From Geodermatophilus sp. DSM 44513 (GTDB taxonomy: Bacteria > Actinomycetota > Actinomycetes > Mycobacteriales > Geodermatophilaceae): a stretch of DNA of 64,000 bases. Below the pieces are notes generated by a model. The model was given only the letters and a program-made list of their open reading frames with translations. It was not told where the DNA came from and searched no databases. The stretch's first letter is position 1; each line of letters starts with the position of its first letter. The translations under genes were made by a program, and so were the position numbers. Below are positions 25,755 through 36,400 of this stretch, piece after piece. Location: positions 1,364,001-1,428,000 of the forward strand of contig NZ_CP135963.1 in assembly GCF_032460525.1 (NCBI RefSeq), written 5' to 3'.

Positions 25755-26980
25755 TCGGGGCCGCGGCGCTGCGCGCCCGCGCCGCCGCACGGGTGCTGCG
25801 CACCCTGCCCACCGACACCAAGGACGCCGCGCTGCAGGCCATGGCCGACGCCCTCGTCGAGCGGGCCGAGGAGGTGCTGGCCGCCAACGCCGCCGACGTC
25901 GAGGCAGCCGCGGACGACGGCACCCCCGCCGCGGTGCTGGACCGGCTGCGGCTGGACACCGGCCGCATCGCCGGCGTGGCCGACGCGCTGCGCGAGCTGG
26001 TCGCGCTGCCCGACCCCGTGGGCGACGTGGTCCGCGGGTCCACGCTGGCCAACGGGCTGCAGCTGCGCCAGGTCCGGGTGCCCCTCGGCGTGGTCGGCAT
26101 CGTCTACGAGGCCCGGCCGAACGTGACCGTGGACGCCGCGGGGCTGTGCCTCAAGAGCGGCAACGCCGCACTGCTGCGCGGCTCGGCCTCGGCGTTCCGG
26201 ACCAACACCGCGCTGGTCGCCGTGCTCACCGAGGCCGGCACCAAGGCCGGGCTGCCCGAGGGCGCCGTCGAGCTGCTGCCCGCGGACCGGGCGTCGGTCG
26301 GGGAGCTGCTGGGCGCCCGCGGGCTGGTCGACGTGGTCATCCCGCGCGGCGGGGCGTCGCTGATCCAGCGGGTGGTGCGCGAGGCGCGGGTGCCGGTCAT
26401 CGAGACCGGCGAGGGCAACTGCCACGTCTACGTCGACGCCTCGGCCGACCCGGTCATCGCCGAGGCGGTCGTGCTCAACGCCAAGACGTCCCGGGTGAGC
26501 GTGTGCAACTCCGCGGAGACGCTGCTGGTTCACCGCGACGTCCCGTTCCTGCCGCGGCTGCTGTCCGCGCTGGTGGACGCCGGGGTCACGCTGCACGGCG
26601 ACGAGCGCGCCCGGGCCGCCCACGACGCCGTCGTCCCCGCGACCGACGAGGACTGGGCGACCGAGTACCTGTCGATGGACATGGCCGTGCGCGTGGTCGA
26701 CGACCTGCCCGCCGCCCTGGACCACGTCGAGCGGTGGGGGACCGGCCACTCCGAGGCGATCGTCGCCGACTCCGCCCGCGCGATCGCCGACTTCACCGCC
26801 GGCGTCGACTCCGCCGCGGTGCTGGTCAACGCCTCCACCCGGTTCACCGACGGCGGGGAGTTCGGCTTCGGCGCCGAGATCGGCATCTCCACCCAGAAGC
26901 TGCACGCCCGCGGCCCGCTGGGCCTGCCGGAGCTGACCAGCACCACCTACGTCGTCACCGGCCGCGGCCACACCCGCTGA
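25727..26980 (+). CDS. proA: Gamma-glutamyl phosphate reductase
   Basis: Aldehyde dehydrogenase-superfamily enzyme of 417 residues converting gamma-glutamyl phosphate to glutamate semialdehyde in proline synthesis. Landmarks are [17 protein letters not shown], the substrate region [25 protein letters not shown] and the catalytic Cys in [11 protein letters not shown] at 25727 starts inside the flavoprotein end. TAGGCT (25714-25719), seven bases before it, makes a leaderless promoter, so it is transcribed independently of the Zur operon. Confidence 0.95.
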   Translation: MSDVSGLPLIGAAALRARAAARVLRTLPTDTKDAALQAMADALVERAEEVLAANAADVEAAADDGTPAAVLDRLRLDTGRIAGVADALRELVALPDPVGDVVRGSTLANGLQLRQVRVPLGVVGIVYEARPNVTVDAAGLCLKSGNAALLRGSASAFRTNTALVAVLTEAGTKAGLPEGAVELLPADRASVGELLGARGLVDVVIPRGGASLIQRVVREARVPVIETGEGNCHVYVDASADPVIAEAVVLNAKTSRVSVCNSAETLLVHRDVPFLPRLLSALVDAGVTLHGDERARAAHDAVVPATDEDWATEYLSMDMAVRVVDDLPAALDHVERWGTGHSEAIVADSARAIADFTAGVDSAAVLVNASTRFTDGGEFGFGAEIGISTQKLHARGPLGLPELTSTTYVVTGRGHTR

Positions 26981-27020
26981 ACTGCCCCCCACCCCGCCGC
27001 CCCCGCCGAGGAGCGCCCGC

Positions 27021-27899
27021 ATGCCCCGCCCGCCGTCGCAGTCCCCGCAGTTCTCCTCGGTCTCCGACGTCGGCAAGCGGCTGGCCAGCGCCGGCTACCT
27101 GCCGGACGCGCAGATCGCCACGACGGTCTTCCTCGCCGACCGCCTCGGCAAGCCGCTGCTGGTCGAGGGCCCCGCGGGCACCGGCAAGACTGAGCTGGCC
27201 AAGGCGCTGGCGGCGGCCACCGGCTCGGAGCTGATCCGGCTGCAGTGCTACGAGGGCCTGGACGAGGCTCGGGCGCTGTACGAGTGGAACTACAAGAAGC
27301 AGCTGCTGTGCATCCAGGCCGGCCAGGGCGCGGACTGGGAGGCCCTGTCTGACGACGTCTTCGGCGAGGAGTTCCTGCTCTCCCGGCCGCTGCTCACCGC
27401 GATCCGGTGCAGCGACCCGACCGTGCTGCTGGTCGACGAGACCGACAAGGCCGACGTCGAGGTGGAGGGTTTGCTGCTGGAGGTCTTGAGCGACTTCCAG
27501 GTGACCATCCCCGAGCTCGGCACCATCACCGCCGTCCGCCGTCCGATGGTAGTGCTCACCTCCAACGCCACCCGTGAGCTGTCCGAGGCGCTCAAGCGGC
27601 GCTGCCTGTACCTGGCGCTGGACTACCCGTCGGCCGACCGCGAGCGGGAGATCGTGCTGTCCCGGGTGCCCGACCTCGCCCCGGGCCTGGCCGAGCAGCT
27701 GGTGCGCACCATCCGCGCGCTGCGCGCGCTGGAGCTGAAGAAGTCGCCGTCGATCTCCGAGACCCTCGACTGGGCGCAGACCCTGCTGGAGCTCGGCCTG
27801 GACACCCTGGACGAGGACGCCGTGCGGTCCACCCTGGGCGTGGTGCTCAAGCACGCCAGCGACCAGCAGCGGGCCGCGGCCGAGCTGCGGCTGAACTGA
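27021..27899 (+). CDS. MoxR-family AAA ATPase
   Basis: AAA ATPase of 292 residues: Walker A GPAGTGKT (50-57), Walker B VLLVDETDKAD, sensor 1 LTSNATRE and an arginine-finger region RRCLYL. MoxR ATPases remodel client complexes, often metal-cofactor insertion or VWA-protein partners. GAGGAG precedes the ATG at eight bases. The stop overlaps the VWA gene by one base, so the two work as a pair, as in CoxD-CoxE-type systems. No client gene is visible next door. Confidence 0.9.
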   Translation: MPRPPSQSPQFSSVSDVGKRLASAGYLPDAQIATTVFLADRLGKPLLVEGPAGTGKTELAKALAAATGSELIRLQCYEGLDEARALYEWNYKKQLLCIQAGQGADWEALSDDVFGEEFLLSRPLLTAIRCSDPTVLLVDETDKADVEVEGLLLEVLSDFQVTIPELGTITAVRRPMVVLTSNATRELSEALKRRCLYLALDYPSADREREIVLSRVPDLAPGLAEQLVRTIRALRALELKKSPSISETLDWAQTLLELGLDTLDEDAVRSTLGVVLKHASDQQRAAAELRLN

Positions 27900-29329
27900 T
27901 GGGCGCGCCGCTGACGGTCGGGTCGGGCGGGCTGGCGGGCCACCTCGACGGGTTCGTCCGCGCGGTGCGCGACGCCGGCATCCCGGTCGGCATCAGCCAG
28001 GCCGTGGACGCCGCGGAGGTGCTCACCGTGGTCGACCTGCTCGACCGCGAGCAGCTGCGGCACGGCCTGGCCGCGGTGCTGCTGCAGCGCGGTGCCCAGC
28101 GCGCGGCCTACGACGTGCTGTTCGACCTGTGGTGGCCGCTCGGCGACCGCCCGGCCGCCGACGCCGCCGACGACGACGCGGGGCAGGACGACGGGTCCCC
28201 GCCCGGGGCGACCCTCGACCTGCCCGACGGCGCCGACCTCGCCGAGCTGATGCGCGAGGAGCTGGCCCGGCTGCTGCTGTCCGGTGACGAGGAGGCCCTG
28301 CGCCGGCTGGCCCGCGAGGCCGTCGACCAGCTCGGCCGCGCGGCGCCGTCGATCCCGTCCGGGCAGTCGTTCTTCAGCTACCGGGTGATGCGCGCGCTGT
28401 CCCCGGACACGCTCGTCGCCCGGCTGCTGGCCGGGCTGCTGGACGGCGCGGACCGGGGCGGGCTGGCCGAGCAGGTGGCCCGCCAGACGGTGCGCGAGCG
28501 GCTGGCCGCCTTCCGCGAGGCGGTGGAGGCCGAGGTGCGGCGGCGGACGGCGGCCGAGCGCGGCCGGGACCGGGTGGCGAAGAACGCCGTCCGCCCGCTG
28601 GCCGACCAGGTCGACTTCCTGCGCGCCCAGGCCGGCGACCTCGCCGAGCTGCGCCGCACGGTGGCCCCGCTGGCCCGGCGGCTGGCGGTGCGGCTGTCCG
28701 CGCGGCGGCGGATGGGCCGGGTCGGCCGGCTGGACTTCCGCCGCACCGTGCGCGCCTCCCTGGGCACCGGCGGGGTGCCGGTGGTCACCCACCACCGGCC
28801 GCGGCGGGTGCACAAGCCCGAGCTGGTCGTGCTGTGCGACGTCAGCGGCTCGGTCGCCGGGTTCAGCCACTTCACGCTGATGCTCACCCAGGCGCTGCGC
28901 GAGCACTTCTCCGGCGTGCGGGCGTTCGCCTTCGTCGACTCCACCGACGAGGTCACCCGGTTCTTCCGGCCCGGGGTCGACGTCGCCGACGCGGTCGCCC
29001 GGATCGGCCGGGAGGCCGACGTCGTGGGCTTCGACGGGCACAGCGACTACGGGACGGCGTTCGAGGTGTTCGCCGACCGCTGGCCGTCGGCGGTGGGTCC
29101 GAAGACGTCCCTGCTGATCCTCGGGGACGGGCGCACCAACTACCGCCCGCCGGGGGTGCCGGTGCTGGCTGACCTGGTGCGGCGGGCCCGGTCGGCGCAC
29201 TGGCTCAACCCCGAGCCGCGCCGGACGTGGGGCAGCGGGGACTCCGCGGCCGACCGCTACGGCGAGGTGGTCGACATGGTCGAGTGCCGCAACGCCGCGC
29301 AGCTCGCCGACTTCGTCACGACCCTCTGA
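27899..29329 (+). CDS. VWA-domain protein, CoxE-like
   Basis: A 476-residue protein ending in a von Willebrand A domain. The MIDAS motif is DVSGS near residue 315, and a later Asp in GHSDYGTAF fits the metal site. The N-terminal part is helical, with an acidic linker (ADAADDDAGQDD) near residue 90. CoxE/VWA partners of MoxR ATPases bind the client protein. A hairpin repeat begins directly after the stop. Confidence 0.88.
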   Translation: MGAPLTVGSGGLAGHLDGFVRAVRDAGIPVGISQAVDAAEVLTVVDLLDREQLRHGLAAVLLQRGAQRAAYDVLFDLWWPLGDRPAADAADDDAGQDDGSPPGATLDLPDGADLAELMREELARLLLSGDEEALRRLAREAVDQLGRAAPSIPSGQSFFSYRVMRALSPDTLVARLLAGLLDGADRGGLAEQVARQTVRERLAAFREAVEAEVRRRTAAERGRDRVAKNAVRPLADQVDFLRAQAGDLAELRRTVAPLARRLAVRLSARRRMGRVGRLDFRRTVRASLGTGGVPVVTHHRPRRVHKPELVVLCDVSGSVAGFSHFTLMLTQALREHFSGVRAFAFVDSTDEVTRFFRPGVDVADAVARIGREADVVGFDGHSDYGTAFEVFADRWPSAVGPKTSLLILGDGRTNYRPPGVPVLADLVRRARSAHWLNPEPRRTWGSGDSAADRYGEVVDMVECRNAAQLADFVTTL

Positions 29330-29333
29330 GCAA

Positions 29334-29388
29334 GGACCACCCTTCCCCCCCACGCCTCGCAGGCTCGGCGCGGGCCCCTGAAGGGTGG
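29334..29388 (+). repeat. Intergenic hairpin repeat, copy 1
   Basis: Arms CCACCCTTC (29337-29345) and GAAGGGTGG (29380-29388) pair perfectly over nine bases, enclosing a GC-rich loop with CCCCCCACGC, CTCG and GCGGGCCCCT. It starts five bases after the VWA stop. The loop consensus recurs at 39886 and 63935 with different but still pairing arms, so it is probably a structured 3' element or terminator. Confidence 0.75.
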
Positions 29389-29515
29389 CCGTTCCAGCAC
29401 GTCGCCGAGCTCGGCGCGGGCCCCTAGAGGGTGGCCGTTCCAGCACGTCGCCGAGCTCGTGGCGGGCCTGAGGTGCGGCCGTTCCAGCACGTCGCCGGGC
29501 TCGTGGCGGGACCCG
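29387..29515 (+). repeat. Tandem ~45-base repeats, three copies
   Basis: GGCCGTTCCAGCACGTCGCC recurs at 29387, 29433 and 29477 (spacing 46 and 44), each followed by a GAGCTCG or GGGCTCG motif and GCGGG. It is the 3' part of the preceding hairpin repeat duplicated in tandem. It ends at the nadD promoter (TACCCT 29518-29523). No gene seen. Confidence 0.8.
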
Positions 29516-29529
29516 GATACCCTCGGCCG

Positions 29530-30291
29530 GTGGCGGGTCGGCGGGTCGGGGTGATGGGCGGGACGTTCGACCCCGTCCACCACGGGCACCTCGTCGCCGC
29601 CAGCGAGGTGGCCAGCCTGTTCGGGCTGGACGAGGTGGTGTTCGTGCCAACCGGCCAGCCCTGGCAGAAGAGCGACCGCGACGTCGCCCCGGCCGAGGAC
29701 CGCTACCTCATGACCGTGATCGCCACCGCCTCCAACCCGCGGTTCTCCGTGAGCCGGGTCGACGTCGACCGCGGCGGGCCCACGTACACCATCGACACGC
29801 TCGCCGACCTCAAGCGGCAGCGCCCGGACGACGAGCTGTTCTTCATCACCGGCGCCGACGCGCTGTCCCAGATCCTCAGCTGGCGGGACAGCGCCGCCTG
29901 CTTCGCCCTCGCGCACTTCGTCGGCGTCACCCGCCCCGGTTTCGACCTCGGCGCCGCGCACCTCCCGGAGGGCACCGTCAGCCTGGTCGAGGTGCCGGCG
30001 CTGGCGATCAGCTCCAGCGACTGCCGCGCCCGGGTCGGCCGCGGGATGCCGGTCTGGTACCTGGTCCCCGACGGCGTCGTGCAGTACATCGAGAAGCGCG
30101 GGCTGTACCGCACCCCCGCCGCCGGGCGGCCCGCGCCCGGCGAGGGTGCGCCCGGCGAGGGTGCCCCCGACCGCGGGGCCCCGCCCTCCGGAGAGCGCCC
30201 GACCCACTCCCGCCCCGGGGCCACGGCCGCCGACGCCGCGCCCCGGCCTCCCGAACCACCGACCACCGATCTCCAGGAGGTACCTCGATGA
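29530..30291 (+). CDS. nadD: Nicotinate-nucleotide adenylyltransferase
   Basis: NAD biosynthesis enzyme. The nucleotidyltransferase motif [11 protein letters not shown] lies at residues 10-20 and the second motif [10 protein letters not shown] late in the domain (near 160). The core is about 200 residues; a Pro/Gly-rich tail (GEGAP repeated, then [10 protein letters not shown]) extends it to 253. Start GTG 29530 with TACCCT six bases upstream: leaderless. ATG of rsfS overlaps its stop, as in mycobacteria. Confidence 0.95.
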   Translation: MAGRRVGVMGGTFDPVHHGHLVAASEVASLFGLDEVVFVPTGQPWQKSDRDVAPAEDRYLMTVIATASNPRFSVSRVDVDRGGPTYTIDTLADLKRQRPDDELFFITGADALSQILSWRDSAACFALAHFVGVTRPGFDLGAAHLPEGTVSLVEVPALAISSSDCRARVGRGMPVWYLVPDGVVQYIEKRGLYRTPAAGRPAPGEGAPGEGAPDRGAPPSGERPTHSRPGATAADAAPRPPEPPTTDLQEVPR

Positions 30292-30776
30292 CCGCCTCGA
30301 CCGAGGCGCGGGAGACCGCACTGCTGGCCGCCCAGGCCGCAGCGGACAAGCTGGCCACCGACGTCGCCATCCTCGACGTCAGCGAGCGCCTCGCCATCAC
30401 CGACGCCTTCGTGCTGGCCTCGGCGCCCAACGAGCGTCAGGTGCAGGCGATCGTCGACGAGGTGGAGGACCGCCTGCGCGGACACGGCGTCAAGCCGGTG
30501 CGCCGGGAGGGCGTCGCCGAGGCGCGGTGGGTGCTGCTGGACTTCGTCGACGTCGTCGTGCACGTCCAGCACGCCGAGGAGCGCGCCTACTACGCGCTGG
30601 AACGGCTGTGGAAGGACTGCCCGACGATCCCGTTCGTCGACCGCGCCGCCCCCGCCACCGCGCCCGCCGGGACCGCCACGCTGTCGGCCGACGACGTCGA
30701 CCCGGCCAGCGCCGACCCCACGCCGCTGTCCCCCCAGCCCGCCGACGGGGACGGGTCGGGGGCGACGGGCCGGTGA
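30288..30776 (+). CDS. rsfS: Ribosomal silencing factor RsfS
   Basis: A 162-residue protein of the RsfS/DUF143 family that binds bL14 (uL14) and blocks subunit joining in starvation. Landmarks: [35 protein letters not shown], then [14 protein letters not shown] ending ([12 protein letters not shown]). The last 45 residues are a Pro/Ala-rich tail. GGAGGTACCTCG precedes the ATG. Its stop overlaps the phosphatase start by four bases. Confidence 0.95.
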   Translation: MTASTEARETALLAAQAAADKLATDVAILDVSERLAITDAFVLASAPNERQVQAIVDEVEDRLRGHGVKPVRREGVAEARWVLLDFVDVVVHVQHAEERAYYALERLWKDCPTIPFVDRAAPATAPAGTATLSADDVDPASADPTPLSPQPADGDGSGATGR

Positions 30777-31495
30777 GCGCCGCGGCGCTGCCGGTGCCCC
30801 GGCTGCTGCTCTGGCGGCACGGGCGCACCGCCTGGAACGCCGCGGGCCGCTTCCAGGGGCAGCTGGACCCACCCCTGGACGACGTGGGCCGCCGCCAGGC
30901 GGCGCAGGCCGCCCCGCACCTGGCCCGGCCGTTGCCGGCGGGCGCGGTGGTGGTCTCCAGCGACCAGGTGCGTGCGGCGGAGACCGCGGCCGCGCTCACC
31001 GACGTCCTCGGCGTCCCGTTGCGGCTGGACGCGCGGTTGCGCGAGGTCGCCATGGGCTCGTGGGAGGGACTGACCCGCGAGGAGGTGGCCGAGCGCCACC
31101 CCGAGCAGTACGCCGACTGGATGGCCGGGCGGCCGGTCGTCGGACGCGGCGGCGAGGACTCCGCCGACGTGCCGGAACGGGCGCTGGCCGCGCTGCGCGA
31201 CCTCCCCGAGGCCCCGGCGGCGGTGGTCGTCACGCACGGCGGCACCTCCGCCCGCGTGATCGAGGCGCTGCTCGGCCTGGGGCCGGAGCACCGCCGGGTG
31301 TTCGGTCCGCTGGCCAACTGCGCGTGGAGCGAGCTGGTCCGGCAGAGCGGCCGCTGGCGGCTGCTGCGGCACAACACCGCCGCCCCCGAGCTGCCCGAGG
31401 GGACGGCGCCCCGGGCGGTCACCCGCCGGCCGGACGCCGGGGCCAGCCCGGAGGAGGGCGCGCCGGCACCGGCCCAGGACGCCGACGCCCTCTGA
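30773..31495 (+). CDS. Histidine phosphatase, GpgP-like
   Basis: Histidine-phosphatase superfamily enzyme of 240 residues: RHG at 15-17 (catalytic His16), SSDQVRAAETA, the acid Glu in LREVAMGSWEG, and the second His in VTHGG. In mycobacteria the gene after rsfS is gpgP (glucosyl-3-phosphoglycerate phosphatase), so synteny suggests that activity, but phosphoglycerate-mutase-like relatives are many. The tail after about residue 200 is low complexity. Confidence 0.82.
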   Translation: MSAAALPVPRLLLWRHGRTAWNAAGRFQGQLDPPLDDVGRRQAAQAAPHLARPLPAGAVVVSSDQVRAAETAAALTDVLGVPLRLDARLREVAMGSWEGLTREEVAERHPEQYADWMAGRPVVGRGGEDSADVPERALAALRDLPEAPAAVVVTHGGTSARVIEALLGLGPEHRRVFGPLANCAWSELVRQSGRWRLLRHNTAAPELPEGTAPRAVTRRPDAGASPEEGAPAPAQDADAL

Positions 31496-31542
31496 GCGGC
31501 GTCAGCGGCCGGCCGCCGGTGGCCGCGGGCTAGCCTCCCCCG

Positions 31543-32433
31543 GTGGTCGTCGCCGTGGTCACCGACTCCACGGCCTACCTGCCCGCCGACCTCGTGGCGC
31601 GGCACGGGATCGAGGTCGTGCCGCTGTACGTGGTCATGGCCGGGCACTCCGGCCGCGAGGGCGACGACATCGGGCCGGCCGACGTCGCGCGCGCGCTCGG
31701 GACCCGTGGCCAGCGGGTCTCCACCTCCCGCCCGACGCCCGGTGACTTCGTCGCCGCCTACCGCCGGCGGCTGGCCGCGGGGGCCGACCGGATCGTCTCG
31801 GTGCACCTGTCCGCGGAGCTGTCCGGCACCGTGGACGCCGCCCGGCTGGCCGCCGCCCAGGTCGGCGAGCACGTCGTCACGGTGGTCGACTCCCGCTCGG
31901 CGGCGATGGGCAACGGGTTCGCCGTGCTGGCCGCGGCGCGGGTGGCCGCACGCGGCCGGGACGCGTCCGCCGTGGCCGCCGCCGCCGGGGAGACCGCCGC
32001 CGCGACCCGCACCCTGTTCGTCGTCGACACCCTGGAGCACCTGCGCCGCGGCGGGCGCATCGGGCACGCCGCCTCGATGATCGGCACTGCCCTGTCGGTC
32101 AAGCCGCTGCTGCACGTCGCCGACGGCCGGGTGGTGCCGTTGGAGAAGGTGCGCACGGCCGGCCGGGCCCTCGTCCGGCTGGTGCAGCGCGGGGTGGAGG
32201 CCGCTGACGGCGGGCCGGTGCGGGTGGCCGTGCACCACCTGGCCGCACCCGAGCGCGCGCAGCGGCTGGCCACGGAGCTGCAGCAGGCGCTGCCCGGGCT
32301 GCGCGAGCTGCACGTCAGCGAGCTCGGTGCCGCGATCGGCGCGCACGTGGGGCCGGGCGCGGTGGGCCTGGTCGTGGCACCGGCCGGCCCGCCGGACGCG
32401 CAGGAACAGCCGGCGGACGCACCGGACCGGTAG
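31543..32433 (+). CDS. DegV-family fatty-acid-binding protein
   Basis: A 296-residue DegV protein that carries a bound fatty acid for fatty-acid kinase systems. Landmarks: VVTDSTAYLP near the start, the STSRPTPGDF loop, HLSAELSGT, and DTLEHLRRGGRIG followed by LSVKPLLHV. GTG at 31543 has TAGCCT six bases upstream (leaderless). The stop is TAG. Its place after the phosphatase matches mycobacteria. Confidence 0.93.
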   Translation: MVVAVVTDSTAYLPADLVARHGIEVVPLYVVMAGHSGREGDDIGPADVARALGTRGQRVSTSRPTPGDFVAAYRRRLAAGADRIVSVHLSAELSGTVDAARLAAAQVGEHVVTVVDSRSAAMGNGFAVLAAARVAARGRDASAVAAAAGETAAATRTLFVVDTLEHLRRGGRIGHAASMIGTALSVKPLLHVADGRVVPLEKVRTAGRALVRLVQRGVEAADGGPVRVAVHHLAAPERAQRLATELQQALPGLRELHVSELGAAIGAHVGPGAVGLVVAPAGPPDAQEQPADAPDR

Positions 32434-32487
32434 CCAGGAGGGGGTGGGCACCGGCACAGGGTGACCGGTCACCCGGATGGTGGGGGT

Positions 32488-32520
32488 CGCGCCGTCCACA
32501 GGCGGCCGCGCCGTCCACAG
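32488..32520 (+). repeat. Two CGCGCCGTCCACAG repeats before comEA
   Basis: The 14-base unit occurs at 32488-32501 and 32507-32520. Each includes CCGTCCACA, seven of nine matches to the actinobacterial DnaA box TTGTCCACA. They lie about 40 bases before the comEA -10 (TAGCGT 32558-32563). A DnaA link is only a guess. Confidence 0.5.
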
Positions 32521-32570
32521 TCCGGCGGCAGACCACCGGCGGCCGGCTCCCGCTGCCTAGCGTCCCGCCG

Positions 32571-33407
32571 GTGCGACTCCCTCCCCGCCGCGGTGACGAC
32601 GCCGACCTGATCCGCGACCGGCTGCGGGCCCTGCTGCACGAGAGCCGCCCACCGGGCTGGGTGCCGACCGACGACGCGCAGCCGCCCGAGCAGCCGCTGG
32701 AGCCGGCGCCGGAACCCCCGGACGACGAGCTCCCCCGCGGCATCGGCCGGCACCGCGCCCCGGGCAGCGCCGTCCGCCTGGCACCGGACCGCCGCGCCGT
32801 CTGGTCGCTGTGGGTGGCCGGCACGGTCGCCGCGGCGCTGGTCGTCGGGGGCACCTGGCTGGGCCGCCCGCAGGTGCAGCCCGCCCCGCCCGCGCCGTCG
32901 TCCCCGGCGGAGGAGGTCGCGGCAGCACCCCCGGACACCGACGACCCCGTCCCGGCGCCGGCGGTCGGTGTCGCGGCCGACACCGAGCCGACGGTCGTCG
33001 TCTCGGTCGTCGGCCGGGTGACCCGGCCGGGCCTGGTCACGCTGCCCGAGGGCGCCCGGGTGGCCGACGCCGTCGCGGCCGCCGGCGGCTTGCTGCCCGA
33101 CGCCGACCCCGCCTCGGTCAACCTCGCGGCGGTCGTCGCCGACGGCCAGCAGGTCGCGGTCGGCGTCCCCGGCGCGTCCGCCGGTGCTGCTCCCGGCGGG
33201 GCGTCCACCGCGGCCGGCCTGGTGGACCTCAACGCCGCCGGCGCGGCCGACCTCGACGCCCTGCCCGGCATCGGCCCGGTGCTCGCCCAGCGGATCGTCG
33301 AGCACCGCGAGCGCAGCGGGCCGTTCCGCACCGTCGAGCAGCTGGAGGACGTGCCCGGCATCGGCCCGACCACCTACGCCGAGCTGGCCGAGCTGGTGAC
33401 CGTGTGA
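32571..33407 (+). CDS. comEA: Competence protein ComEA (DNA receptor)
   Basis: A 278-residue membrane-anchored DNA-binding protein. One transmembrane helix lies near residues 75-100 (WSLWVAGTVAAALVVGGTWL). A SLBB-like domain (VSVVGRVTRPGLVTLPEGAR) is followed by the helix-hairpin-helix pair VDLNAAGAADLDALPGIGP and VEQLEDVPGIGPTTY. It receives DNA for uptake. GTG 32571 is leaderless (TAGCGT seven bases upstream). Its stop overlaps comEC by four bases. Confidence 0.93.
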   Translation: MRLPPRRGDDADLIRDRLRALLHESRPPGWVPTDDAQPPEQPLEPAPEPPDDELPRGIGRHRAPGSAVRLAPDRRAVWSLWVAGTVAAALVVGGTWLGRPQVQPAPPAPSSPAEEVAAAPPDTDDPVPAPAVGVAADTEPTVVVSVVGRVTRPGLVTLPEGARVADAVAAAGGLLPDADPASVNLAAVVADGQQVAVGVPGASAGAAPGGASTAAGLVDLNAAGAADLDALPGIGPVLAQRIVEHRERSGPFRTVEQLEDVPGIGPTTYAELAELVTV

Positions 33408-36400
33408 CCGCGGCGGCGCGGTGGAGCTGGCTGGACCTCCGGCTCGTCCCGGCCGCCGCGACCGTGTGGGCGGGCACCCTGCTGGCCCCGCTGCTGCCGG
33501 TCCCCGTCCTCGCCGGCGCGGTCCCGGCCGCGGTGCTCACCGCGGTGCTCGTCGCCCGGCGGTACCGGTCGGGCCGGTCGGTCGTGCTGCTGGGCGTCCT
33601 GGCCGCCCTGGCGGTCACTGCCACCTGCACCGCGGTGCGGGAGACCGCGCGAGCAGCCTCGCCGCTGGCCGACGCCGCCGAGGGACGGCGGACCGTCGAC
33701 CTAGTCCTGGAGCTGAACGGCGACCCGACCGCGGTCCGCGGGGCGGGCCAGCCGCGGGTCGTCGTCGAGGCCACCGTCCGCGTGCTGCACGACGGCCCGG
33801 TGCGCACCCGGCTGGACGACGCCGTCGTCCTCTTCGGCCCCGCCGATGAGTGGCGCGGGCTGCTGCCGGGCCAGTCGGTGCGCGTCCGGGCCGCGGTCTC
33901 CCCGGCGTCCGCGGCGGAGGGCCTGGCGGCCCGGCTGTCGGCGCGGGCGCCGCCGGTGCTGCTGGGCGAGCCGCCGTGGGGCCAGCGGGCCGCGGGCGGT
34001 CTGCGGGACGGGCTGCGGGAGACCGCCGTCGGGGTGCTCGGGCCGCGGGCCGGGGGCCTGCTGCCCGGCCTGGTCGTCGGAGACACCACGGCCGCCGACC
34101 CGGTGCTCGTCGAGGACTTCCGCCGCGCCGGGCTGGCCCACCTGACGGCCGTCTCCGGGGCCAACGTGGCGATCCTGCTGGCCGGCGTCCTCGCGCCGCT
34201 GCGCCGCCGGGCGGTCGACCGGCGGGTGCAGGCGCTGGTCGCGGTCGTGGCGCTGGCCGGCTTCGTGGTGCTGGCCCGGCCCACCGCCAGCGTGGTGCGG
34301 GCGGCGGCCATGGCTGCGGTCACGCTGCTGGCACTGGCCACCGGCCGGTCGCGGGCCGCGGTGCCGGCCCTGGCCGCGGCCGTGGTCGTCCTGCTGCTCG
34401 CCGACCCGCGCCTGGCGCGCGACGCCGGCTTCGCGCTCTCCGTCGCCGCCACCGCCGCCATCGTGCTGCTGGCGCCGGGCTGGTCCCGGCGGCTGCGTCG
34501 CCGCGGCTGGCCGCTGCTGCTGGCCGATGCCGTCGCCGTCGCCGCGGCCGCCGGCCTGGCCACCGCACCGCTCGTCGCCGGGCTCTCCGGGCTGGTCAGC
34601 CCGGTGTCGCTGCCGGCGAACCTGCTGGCCGCGCCCGCCGTGGCGCCGGCCACCGTGCTGGGGCTGCTCGCCACGCTGGCCGTGCCGGTGGCACCCCCGC
34701 TGGGCCAGGCCCTGGTGTGGCTGGCCGGCTGGCCGGTGCGCTGGCTGGTCGTGGTGGCGCAGGGCGCGGCCGCGCTGCCCGACGGGGCCACCGGCTGGCC
34801 GGCCGGGGTCCGCGGCGCGGTGCTGCTGACCGTGCTGGTCGCGGCGGCCGGCTGGCTGCTCTGGCGGTTCCCCCGCGCCCGGCCGCCGGCGGTGGCCGCC
34901 CTGGTCGGCGTCGTGGTGCTCGGCTGGCCGCTGCGGCAGGTGACGCGGGGCTGGCCGCCGCCGGACACCGTGGTGGTCGCCTGCGACGTCGGGCAGGGGG
35001 ACGCGCTGGTCCTGCCGACGGCGCCGGGGGAGGGGCTGCTGGTGGACGCCGGCCCGGAGGTCGGCCCGGTCGACCGCTGCCTGGACCGGCTGGGCATCGA
35101 CACGCTGCCGCTGGTGCTGCTCACCCACCTCGACGCCGATCACGTCGGCGGCCTGGCCGGGGCGCTGTCCGGCCGGGACGTCGGGGTGGTCGCCACCGGC
35201 ACCCTCTCCCCGGCCGAGGACCGGCTCGCCCGGCTGGAGGACGCGGTCCGCCGGGCCGGGGCGCAGCGGGCCGTGCTCGTGCCGGGGGAGCGCCGGACCG
35301 TGGGCAGCGCGACGGTCGAGGTGCTCGCCCCGGCCCCGGAGACCGCCACGGCCGCGCTGCCGGCCAACGACCTGTCGCTGGTCGTCCGCGTCACCCAGCG
35401 CGGCGTCCGGGTGCTGTTGACCGGTGACCTCAGTGGCGCGGCGGAGGCCCGGATCGTCGCGCGCGGGGTGGACCTGCGGGCCGACGTGGTCAAGGTGCCG
35501 CACCACGGCAGCGCCGACGCCGACCGCGGCTTCTTCGCCGCCACCGGCGCCCGGGTGGCGCTCATCTCGGCCGGGCGGGGCAACTCCTACGGCCACCCCA
35601 CGGCGCGGGTGCTGTCCTGGCTGGCCGCCGACGGCACCCGGGTGCACCGCACCGACACCGAGGGCGACCTCGCCGTCGCGGGGGACGCCGGGGCGTGGGG
35701 CGTCGCCGTCCGCGGCCCCGACGGGGACGCTGCGGCCGCGGGCGCCGCCGGCACACCCGCGCCAGCGGCGGTGCTCCGTGCGGGCCGGCGGGACCGTCGG
35801 TCCCGCGTGGCACCATCCCGGGGTGGCCGCAGCCCCGTCCGCAGCACCTCCCGCACCGACCTCCCGCCTGCGCGCGGTGGTCGGCGAGGAGGAGCTGCTG
35901 CGCGCCCGCGCGGTGTCCGCCGTGCGCGCCGCCGTGCTCGAGCGCCACCCCGACGCCGAGCTGCACGAGCTCGCCGCCCAGGGGCTGCCGGTCGGCCAGC
36001 TCGCCGACGTCCTGGCGCCCTCGCTGTTCGGCGGCCACCGGGTGGTCGTGGTGACCGGGGTGCAGGAGGCCGCCGGTGCGCTCGTCGAGGCGCTCACCGG
36101 CTACGCCCGGGACCCCGACCCGGACCTCACGCTCGTCGTCGTCCACTCCGGCGGGAAGCGCAACGAGGCCCTGGTCAAGGCGTTCGTGGCGGCGGGCGCG
36201 GCCGTCGACGACTGCCCGCGGGTCACCTCGGTGGGCGACCGGATCGCGTTCGTGCGCAACGAGGTCCGCTCGGCCGGCGGCCGGATCACCGCGGACGCGG
36301 CCGCGGCCCTGGTCGAGGCGGTCGGCGCCGACCTGCGTCAGCTGTCCTCGGCCGCCACCCAGCTGGTGTCGGACTTCGGCGGCACGGTGGACGCCGACGC

